From: Azospirillum brasilense
GTDB taxonomy: Bacteria; Pseudomonadota; Alphaproteobacteria; Azospirillales; Azospirillaceae
NCBI RefSeq assembly: GCF_007827815.1
Contig: NZ_VITH01000002.1
Span: 496,001 to 560,000, forward strand
DNA length: 64,000 bases
Direction of reading: 5' to 3'
Both the position numbers and the translations under genes were made by a program. The notes below the pieces were generated by a model that saw only the letters and a list, made by a program, of their open reading frames with translations, was not told the origin of the DNA and ran no database searches. Shown here one piece after another: positions 58,067 through 64,000 of the stretch. Each line of letters starts with the position of its first letter. Position 1 is the stretch's first letter.

Positions 58067-58993
58067 TCAGAGTTTCCCGGCCAGGAAGGCCGCCAGCACC
58101 AGCCAGCCGAACCAGCGGTTCGACTTGAACTTCGTCAGGCAGTCCGTCTGATCGTCGGGGTTCCAGGTCGCCACCTGCCAGGACAGCTGCAGCGCGGCCA
58201 GCGAGAGCAGCGGCAGGAACAGCCCGCCCAGGCCGGCCAGACGCCCGGCGATGCCGATCCCCACGAAGGTCAGCGTGTAGAAGCCGTAGATCCAGATCTT
58301 GCTCTGGTCGCCCAGCCGCAGGGCGGTGGACTTCACGCCGATTCGCGCGTCGTCCTCCTTGTCCTGGTGGGCGTAGATGGTGTCGTAGCCCAGCGTCCAG
58401 ACGATGCCCGCGGCGTACAGCGCCAGCGCCGGCCATTCCAGCTCGCCGCGCACCGCGGTCCAGCCCATCAGGGCGCCCCAGTTGAAGGTCAGCCCCAGGA
58501 AGGCCTGCGGCCACCAAGTGATGCGCTTCATCAGGGGGTAGGTGAAGACCAGCACCAGCGACAGCACGCCCAGCCCGATGGTGAGCGGGTTGAATTGCAC
58601 CAGCACCGCCAGCCCGATCAGGAGCTGGACGGCGAGGAAGGCCAGTGCCTGCTTCACCGACACCTGCCCGGAGGGGATCGGCCGGGTCCGCGTGCGCTCC
58701 ACCATCGCGTCGAAGTCGCGGTCGAGGATGTCGTTCACCGTGCAGCCGGCCCCGCGCATCACCACGGCGCCGACCGCGAACAAAGCCATCAGCCAGAGGT
58801 CGGGCAGCGGTCCGGCACCGGCCAGCGCGATGCTCCACCAGCCGGGAAACAGCAAAAGCCACGTGCCGATGGGCCGGTCCAGCCGCGCCAGCCGCAGATA
58901 GGGCCGGACCGCCGCCGGGGCGAAGCGGTCGATCCAGTCGCCGCGCCGGATGTCGGTGAACTCGCCGGGAGCGGGGGAGGCGGGGCTGGTCAT
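58067..58993 (-). CDS. ubiA: 4-hydroxybenzoate polyprenyltransferase
   Basis: UbiA joins a polyprenyl chain to 4-hydroxybenzoate in ubiquinone synthesis. The 308-residue protein has about eight membrane helices and both Asp-rich prenyl-diphosphate/Mg motifs, CTVNDILDRDFDAMV and YDTIYAHQDKEDD. The start is ATG 58993. It is divergent from rsmE, and ubiD is 2.5 kb away. Confidence 0.97.
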   Translation of the reverse strand: MTSPASPAPGEFTDIRRGDWIDRFAPAAVRPYLRLARLDRPIGTWLLLFPGWWSIALAGAGPLPDLWLMALFAVGAVVMRGAGCTVNDILDRDFDAMVERTRTRPIPSGQVSVKQALAFLAVQLLIGLAVLVQFNPLTIGLGVLSLVLVFTYPLMKRITWWPQAFLGLTFNWGALMGWTAVRGELEWPALALYAAGIVWTLGYDTIYAHQDKEDDARIGVKSTALRLGDQSKIWIYGFYTLTFVGIGIAGRLAGLGGLFLPLLSLAALQLSWQVATWNPDDQTDCLTKFKSNRWFGWLVLAAFLAGKL

Positions 58994-59092
58994 GGCGGAC
59001 TCGGGAAAAGAAGTGGAGGAAGCCGGGGGCAAGGTAGCGGCGGGGGTGGGTCCCCGCAAGGCTGGGCCGTTTCCGCCCCGGAGCGTTATCGC

Positions 59093-59098
59093 TATAGT
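59093..59098 (+). promoter_or_regulatory. Possible -10 element of rsmE
   Basis: TATAGT lies 29 bp before the rsmE start, with a poor -35 (TTTCCG) at 17 bp. Confidence 0.35.
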
Positions 59099-59126
59099 CG
59101 GCGCCGCAGACCGGAGACCTCGCGCC

Positions 59127-59921
59127 ATGGCAAACCAACCGAAGACCCGCCTCTATGTGGACAGCCCCCTCGGCGAGGGGCAGGCGGTGGGGCTCGACCC
59201 CGAGCGGGCGCATTTCCTGCGTCATGTCCTGCGCCTCGACAAGGGCGACGTCGTGGCCGTCTTCAACGGGCGCGACGGCGAATGGCTGGCCGCCATCGAC
59301 GGTTTCGGGAAGGGCTGGTGCTCGCTCACCGTGACGGTGCAGCGGCGTCTCCAGGCGGCCGGGCCGGACCTCTGGCTGCTGTTCGCCCCGATCAAGCGCG
59401 GGCGCATCGATTTCGTTGCGGAGAAGGCCAGCGAACTGGGCGTGTCGCGCCTGTGGCCGGTCTTCACCCGCCGCACCGACCCCAACCGCGTCAACACCGA
59501 CCGGCTGCGCGCCAACGCCATCGAGGCCGCCGAGCAGTCGGAGCGGCTGACCGTGCCGGAGATGGCCGACCCGCTGCCGCTGGACAAGGCGCTGGCCGGC
59601 TGGCCGGTGGAACGTACGCTGTACCTGTGCGCCGAAGCCGGGAACGTACGCCCCATCGCGGAGGCCGTCCGCGACCGCCCGCGCGGCCCCGCCGCCTTCC
59701 TGATCGGGCCGGAGGGCGGCTTTGCGCAGTCCGAACTTGACGAAATTTGCAAACTCCCCTTTGTTGTTCCCGTTGGCCTGGGGCCCCGCATTCTCCGGGC
59801 CGACACGGCGGTGGTCGCGGCGCTCGCCTGCTGGCAGGCCCTTGCGGGGGACTGGACGGCGGATGGCGGCGACACCCGACCGCCCTTCCGCGCGCCGGCC
59901 GACCCCACCGTCGGGGAGTAA
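59127..59921 (+). CDS. rsmE: 16S rRNA (uracil-1498-N3) methyltransferase
   Basis: RsmE methylates U1498 of 16S rRNA. At 264 residues it has the usual length. The SPOUT knot elements are clear: FLIGPEGGFAQSELDE and PVGLGPRILRADTAVVAALA near the C-terminus. An N-terminal PUA-like part (HFLRHVLRLDKGDVVAVFNG) precedes them. ATG 59127 has GGAG upstream. gshA follows 81 bp later on the same strand. Confidence 0.96.
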   Translation: MANQPKTRLYVDSPLGEGQAVGLDPERAHFLRHVLRLDKGDVVAVFNGRDGEWLAAIDGFGKGWCSLTVTVQRRLQAAGPDLWLLFAPIKRGRIDFVAEKASELGVSRLWPVFTRRTDPNRVNTDRLRANAIEAAEQSERLTVPEMADPLPLDKALAGWPVERTLYLCAEAGNVRPIAEAVRDRPRGPAAFLIGPEGGFAQSELDEICKLPFVVPVGLGPRILRADTAVVAALACWQALAGDWTADGGDTRPPFRAPADPTVGE

Positions 59922-60002
59922 GGGCCGCTCGACGCGCCGCTGTTCCGAGGCGGGCCGTTTGACTCGTTGGCCAATTCAGACTTTTTGAAAGCGGGAGCTT
60001 CC

Positions 60003-61367
60003 ATGTCCGCACCTCCGCAGACGCGTGGTGAACCGATCACCGACCGCCGCCAACTGGCGGCCTATCTGGAATCCGGCAACAAGCCCGCCGACCAGTGGCG
60101 CATCGGGACCGAACACGAGAAATTCGCCTACCGCGTCTCCGACCACCGGCCGCTGCCCTACGAGGGGCCGGACGGGATCGGCGAACTGCTGACCCGCCTG
60201 CAGCGTTTCGGCTGGGACCCGGTGGAGGAGAAGGGCAATCTGATCGCCCTGACCCAGGGCATGGCGAACATCACGCTGGAGCCGGGCGGGCAGGTGGAAC
60301 TGTCCGGCGCCCCGCTGGAGACCCTGCATCAGACCTGCGCCGAGGTGCACCGCCACCTCGATCAGGTGAAGGAGATCGGGGGCGAACTGGGCATCGCCAT
60401 GATGGGCCTCGGCTTCCAGCCGAAATGGCGGCGCGACGAGATCCCCTGGATGCCCAAGGGCCGCTACAAGATCATGGGCGACTACATGCCCAAGCGCGGC
60501 ACTCTCGGCCTGGACATGATGATGCGCACCTGCACCGTGCAGGTGAACCTGGACTTCGCGTCGGAAGCCGACATGGTGAAGAAGTTCCGGGTCAGCCTGG
60601 CGCTTCAGCCCATCGCCACGGCGCTGTTCGCCAACTCGCCCTTCACCGAGGGCAGGCCGAACGGCTTCCAGAGCTTCCGCAGCCACATCTGGACCGACAC
60701 CGACCCCGACCGCACCGGCGACCTGCCCTTCGTGTTCGAGGACGGCTTCGGGTTCGAGCGGTACGTGGACTACCTGCTCGACGTGCCGATGTACTTCGTC
60801 TATCGCGACGGCACGTACATCGACGCCTCCGGCCAGTCCTTCCGCGACTTCATGCAGGGTCGGCTGCCGGCGCTGCCGGGCGAGGTGCCGCTGATCACCG
60901 ACTGGGCCGACCACATGACCACCTCCTTCCCCGAGGTGCGTCTGAAGAAGTATCTGGAGATGCGCGGCGCCGACGGCGGCCCGTGGCGCCGCCTGTGCGC
61001 CCTGCCGGCCCTGTGGGTCGGGCTGCTCTACGACGGCCAGGCGCTGGACGCCGCCTGGGATCTGGTGAAGGACTGGACGACGGAGGAGCGCGCCCACCTG
61101 CGCGCCGAGGTGCCGCGCCACGCCCTGCGCACGCCCTTCCGCGGTCGCACGGTGCGGGAGGTCGCTCTGGAGGTTCTGGAGATCGCCCGCGGCGGCCTGT
61201 CCCGCCGCGCCCGCAACGACAACTGGGGCGACGACGAGGCGCATTTCCTGAACACGCTGCTCGACATCGCCGAGTCCGGCCAGACGCCCGCCGACGAGCT
61301 TCTGGCGAAGTTCAACGGCCCCTGGGGCGGCAGTGTGGACCCGGTGTTCAAAGAGTACGCCTACTGA
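60003..61367 (+). CDS. gshA: Glutamate-cysteine ligase
   Basis: This enzyme performs the first step of glutathione synthesis, joining Glu to Cys with ATP. The 454-residue protein is the proteobacterial/plant-type GCL (group 3). Motifs: [12 protein letters not shown] (metal and Glu site, about residue 33-44), [20 protein letters not shown] and [14 protein letters not shown]. The ATG at 60003 (MSAPPQTRG) with GGGAG upstream is preferred over 59967. Confidence 0.96.
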   Translation: MSAPPQTRGEPITDRRQLAAYLESGNKPADQWRIGTEHEKFAYRVSDHRPLPYEGPDGIGELLTRLQRFGWDPVEEKGNLIALTQGMANITLEPGGQVELSGAPLETLHQTCAEVHRHLDQVKEIGGELGIAMMGLGFQPKWRRDEIPWMPKGRYKIMGDYMPKRGTLGLDMMMRTCTVQVNLDFASEADMVKKFRVSLALQPIATALFANSPFTEGRPNGFQSFRSHIWTDTDPDRTGDLPFVFEDGFGFERYVDYLLDVPMYFVYRDGTYIDASGQSFRDFMQGRLPALPGEVPLITDWADHMTTSFPEVRLKKYLEMRGADGGPWRRLCALPALWVGLLYDGQALDAAWDLVKDWTTEERAHLRAEVPRHALRTPFRGRTVREVALEVLEIARGGLSRRARNDNWGDDEAHFLNTLLDIAESGQTPADELLAKFNGPWGGSVDPVFKEYAY

Positions 61368-61460
61368 GGCCGATGGGGTGGAGACCGGACGTGTTGGTTC
61401 ACGCCCGGCCTCCACGACGCTGTCAAGAAAGCCGCTTGGCAGTTTCCTCGGCCGCGTCTC

Positions 61461-61691
61461 TTACTTCTTTGTCGCCTCTTTGATTTTTTCCAGGACGACG
61501 TTCACGCCGGCCTTGATGGCCGCCTCGAGCACGGGCGAACCGGCGTTGTTCAGCTCGTCGCCATGCGACCATTCGCGGTCGAGCTCCATCTGACGGAGGA
61601 ACTCCGAGGAAAGCTGGTTGCTGAGCTGCTGGTTGGTGGACTTGCTGTCGCCCTGGGTCTTCGAGGTCGATTGATTGAGCTTGTCCGACAT
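61461..61691 (-). CDS. Small hydrophilic hypothetical protein
   Basis: This is a 75-residue Ser/Gln/Asn-rich protein with no recognised domain. It opens with MSDKLNQSTSKTQGDS, contains a predicted amphipathic helix LSSEFLRQMELDREWSHGD and ends with a Lys-rich helix AAIKAGVNVVLEKIKEATKK. ATG 61691 was chosen. A weak GGAAC site on the minus strand (around 61724) might indicate stress control but lacks a clear -10. The rest of the 61692-61894 spacer has nothing notable. Confidence 0.55.
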   Translation of the reverse strand: MSDKLNQSTSKTQGDSKSTNQQLSNQLSSEFLRQMELDREWSHGDELNNAGSPVLEAAIKAGVNVVLEKIKEATKK

Positions 61692-61894
61692 GGCTGATCC
61701 TTCGTCCCGTCGTTGCACGATGTTCGTTCCGGGATGGGAAACGCACGCGCCACGATGCTTCTGGATCGGCCGGTCGGCGTTTGTCGCACCCCTTGAACAC
61801 CCGAAGGACGTTGCTCAGAGAGCCGGTGTGAAGGGGAAGGGCGGTCGGGTGGGGCCCGGCCAGGACGGCAGCGGGCCCCGTGCGTTCCGCGATC

Positions 61895-63049
61895 TCAGGA
61901 GCGCCACGCGATCAGCCGCCGTGCCGCCTCGGCGATGGTCTCCTCCGAGCCGGCGAAGCTGAAGCGCACGAAGCGGAGGCCGCGGGCCGGGTCGAAGTCG
62001 ACGCCGGGGGTGCAGGCGATGCCCGTCTCGGCCAGGATGCGCTTGCAGAAGGCCTCGCTGTCGTCGGTCATCTCCGTCACGTCGGCGTAGATGTAGAAGG
62101 CGCCGTCGGCCGGAGCCAGCTTGTCGAAGCCGGCCTTCGGCAGCTCCCTCAGCAGAAGCTCGCGGTTGCGGGCGTAGCGGGCGACGTGGCCGTCCAGCTC
62201 TTCCGTGCAGCTGAAGGCGGCGACCGCGGCGGCCTGCGACAGGCTGGGGGCCGAGATGAATAGGTTCTGGGCGAGGCATTCGACCGAGCGGATCAGGTCG
62301 TCCGGAACGATCATCCAGCCGAGTCGCCAGCCGGTCATCGAGAAGTATTTGGAGAAGCTGTTCACCACCAGCGCGCTCTCGCTGACCTCGGCGGCGGTGA
62401 CGGCCTCCGGCCCGTAGGTCAGGCCGTGGTAGATCTCGTCGGAGACAAGGCGCACGCCCTTGGCGTCGCACCAGGCGGCAAGCGCGGTCAGCTCCTCGCG
62501 GCTCAGCATCGTGCCGGTCGGGTTGGCCGGGCTGGCGACGATCAACCCCTGGATGGGCGGGTCGAGCTGTTCCAGAAGCTCGATGGTCGGCTGGAAGCGG
62601 TGCTCCGGCCCGGTCGGCAGTTCCACCGGCTCGACCCCGATGGCGGTCAGGGTGTGGCGGTAGGCCGGGTAGCTGGGCGAGGCCATGGCCACCCGGTCGC
62701 CCGGATCGAAGGCCGCCAGGAAGCCGAGCTGGAAGGCGCCCGAGGAGCCGGTGGTGACCACCACGCGCCGCTCCGGAACGTCGATCCCGTAACGGTCGCG
62801 GTACCAGCCGGCGATGGCGGCGCGCAGCGCCGGGATGCCCAGCGCCCCGGTGTAGCCCAGCACGTCGGCGTCGAGCATGCGGTGGGCGGCCTCCAGCACG
62901 CCCTTCGGCGCGCCGGTCGAGGGCTGCCCGACCTCCATGTGCAGGACCTCAAGGCCGGCGGCTTCGCGCTCGGCGGCGGCGCGCATCACTTCCATGACGA
63001 AGAAGGGCGGGATGGCGCCCCGTTTGGAGACTTTGGGTGCTTTGTTCAT
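61895..63049 (-). CDS. Class I/II pyridoxal-phosphate aminotransferase
   Basis: This is a 384-residue fold-type I enzyme of the aspartate/aromatic aminotransferase superfamily. It has EVGQPSTGAPKGVLEAAHRM, VVTTGSSGAFQLGFLAAFDP for cofactor phosphate binding, ASPANPTGTMLSREEL, RLVSDEIYHGLTYG, and the lysine in SFSKYFSMTGWRLGWMIVPD that forms the internal aldimine. The substrate is not deducible. ATG 63049 (MNKAPKVSKRGAIPPFFV) is preferred over the longer opening to 63145. It sits 19 bp downstream of the GGT-like gene on the same strand. Confidence 0.93.
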   Translation of the reverse strand: MNKAPKVSKRGAIPPFFVMEVMRAAAEREAAGLEVLHMEVGQPSTGAPKGVLEAAHRMLDADVLGYTGALGIPALRAAIAGWYRDRYGIDVPERRVVVTTGSSGAFQLGFLAAFDPGDRVAMASPSYPAYRHTLTAIGVEPVELPTGPEHRFQPTIELLEQLDPPIQGLIVASPANPTGTMLSREELTALAAWCDAKGVRLVSDEIYHGLTYGPEAVTAAEVSESALVVNSFSKYFSMTGWRLGWMIVPDDLIRSVECLAQNLFISAPSLSQAAAVAAFSCTEELDGHVARYARNRELLLRELPKAGFDKLAPADGAFYIYADVTEMTDDSEAFCKRILAETGIACTPGVDFDPARGLRFVRFSFAGSEETIAEAARRLIAWRS

Positions 63050-63068
63050 GATTCCAGACTTTTGAACA

Positions 63069-64000
63069 TCAACGCTCGGTTTCGACCAGGATGCCCAGGG
63101 CGTGGGCGCGCGGGTCGGCGGCGATCTGGCATTCCTTCCAGCCACTCTCCATCGAGGTCTGGCAGGTGACGAAGGTGGCCCGGCCCGGCCCGGTCGCGGC
63201 GCGGCTGACGCGGATGGCGGCGCCCGGCTCCTTGTCGAGCGCGGCGGGCAGGGCGGCGGTCAGCAGAGCGGCGGACGCGGCGGCGGGGCCATCGTTGCCG
63301 GCGGCGCTGGCCGCCCCGGCGAATTGGGTGCGGCCGACGATGGCGTTGGTGAGCAGGCCGGGCGCCCCGAAGCCGGCACCGTCCACCCCGCGGGCGGCCA
63401 GCAGGCCGGTGCCCGGCACCATGCGGCCGTTGCCGAAGGGCGCCCCCATGGTGAAGGAGCAGGCGACCCCGTTTTCCTCATGGTCGATCACCACGAGGCC
63501 GGCGCCGGGTGCTGAGGCGCCGCTGCCGGTGGCGCCCAGCGCCTGGGCGACGCGGGCGGCGCGCTGGTCTGAGGGCAGGTTGGCGGCGGCGTTCCAGGCG
63601 GCGGTCAGGGTGTTGCCGTTGTTGGTCTCGGGCAACTGGGCGAAATGCATCGACACGATGCCCAGCGGGATCGCCGCGGTGCCGGTCCAGCGCGGCTGGA
63701 AGCCGCGGACCGCGGCGGGATCGATGGCGGCGGTCTGCGCCACCGCACCGCCCAGCGGCCCGCCGTACATCGCGGCGATGCCGCTGCGCCGCACCTGCGA
63801 CAGAGTGGCGGCCAGCTCCGGCTGGCTCAGCGCCGCGCCCTCGGCCAGCGGCGCGCCGGTCGGCAGGAAGACCCGGCGGGCCTCCGGGTCGGCGGACAGG
63901 CGGGACGCGGAGTCGGCGAGGTCGCGCGCCAGAGCCCGGCTGACCGGGGTCGAGCGGGCGAGCTGCTCGGCCGGGACCACCGCCTGCTCCCAGCGCATCG
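63069..64000 (-). CDS. Gamma-glutamyltransferase-like protein (5' truncated by window)
   Basis: At least 310 C-terminal residues are visible. The open frame runs to the right edge of the window. The C-terminal half shows the Ntn-hydrolase GGT pattern: VVIDHEENGVACSFTMGAPF followed by RMVPGTGLLAARG, as in the GGT small subunit. In active enzymes a Thr nucleophile starts the TTHxSVVD segment. Here the corresponding stretch is GSGASAPGAGLVVID without an obvious Thr, so the protein may be an inactive or divergent member. It seems co-directional with the aminotransferase, so a link to glutathione or amino-acid turnover is possible (gshA is nearby). The N-terminus and any signal peptide lie outside the window. 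Confidence 0.75.
   Translation of the reverse strand, partial: MRWEQAVVPAEQLARSTPVSRALARDLADSASRLSADPEARRVFLPTGAPLAEGAALSQPELAATLSQVRRSGIAAMYGGPLGGAVAQTAAIDPAAVRGFQPRWTGTAAIPLGIVSMHFAQLPETNNGNTLTAAWNAAANLPSDQRAARVAQALGATGSGASAPGAGLVVIDHEENGVACSFTMGAPFGNGRMVPGTGLLAARGVDGAGFGAPGLLTNAIVGRTQFAGAASAAGNDGPAAASAALLTAALPAALDKEPGAAIRVSRAATGPGRATFVTCQTSMESGWKECQIAADPRAHALGILVETER

Noticed and set aside
61724..61750. ECF-like promoter before the 75-residue protein gene
   Set aside because: GGAAC is present on the minus strand, but the -10 position reads CGGG rather than GTT, so it is not counted with the three good sites.

Overview
The window is 64 kb of very GC-rich chromosome from an alphaproteobacterium, most likely Azospirillum or a close Rhodospirillales relative. 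This assignment is an inference. It rests on base composition, on the alphaproteobacterial block aroQ-accB-accC-aat-DUF2155-mlaD-NDUFA12, on several chemoreceptors with protoglobin-like or no HAMP sensors, and on abundant CCCTCCC/GGGGGAGGG intergenic repeats. Almost all sequence is coding and housekeeping in character. I see no rRNA, tRNA, prophage, IS element or CRISPR array.

Layout. 1-6.5 kb: the 3' end of a chemoreceptor gene, a small membrane zinc-ribbon protein, glyQ-glyS, a repeat-rich spacer with a bidirectional terminator, and leuA on the minus strand. Ahead of leuA lies an apparently leaderless leucine leader peptide (leuL) with an attenuator-like leader RNA. 6.5-16.2 kb: a CidA/LrgB pair, an alpha/beta hydrolase, a DUF3775/SRPBCC/alcohol-dehydrogenase/small-protein operon, and a ThuA-like gene divergent from treZ and an amylo-alpha-1,6-glucosidase. 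16.4-26 kb: a PAS histidine-kinase-like protein that lacks the phospho-accepting His, small proteins, a SPOR-NodB deacetylase, DUF2934 and HPF-cold-shock stress genes, an L,D-transpeptidase, a DUF882 Tat protein, a baeRF protein and an XRE regulator. 26-37 kb: a large chemoreceptor, hypothetical proteins, a CDF transporter, a dynamin-like GTPase, a solute-binding protein, aroQ-accB-accC and RNase T2. 37-43.7 kb: aat, DUF2155, a glycine-zipper lipoprotein, mlaD, NDUFA12, a LysE exporter and the lipid A genes lpxL, lpxK and waaA. 44-50.7 kb: a protoglobin-like chemoreceptor, a PlcP-Agt-like lipid-remodelling pair divergent from a lipid kinase, a large unknown protein with a 9-bp repeat in its leader, and a CigR-like protein. 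50.7-64 kb: pmbA, doxX, DUF3616, ubiD, an AlkD-like HEAT protein with an ETF-beta-type methyltransferase, a CHAP hydrolase, ubiA, rsmE, gshA, a class I aminotransferase and a truncated gamma-glutamyltransferase-like gene.

Themes. Envelope and lipid genes (lipid A, MlaD, PlcP/Agt, L,D-transpeptidase, DUF882, CHAP, NodB) are scattered through the window. Three stress-type transcription units (DUF3775 operon, DUF2934-HPF, baeRF) share an upstream GGAACC-N14/15-CGGTTG motif. It resembles an EcfG (general stress response) promoter and suggests one regulon. Short tandem repeats with 9-, 12- or 15-bp units recur in or just before several genes, mostly in frame. The least expected observations are the leaderless leuL, the shared ECF-like promoter, the sensor kinase with Gln in place of its His, and the plcP/agt/lipid-kinase arrangement.
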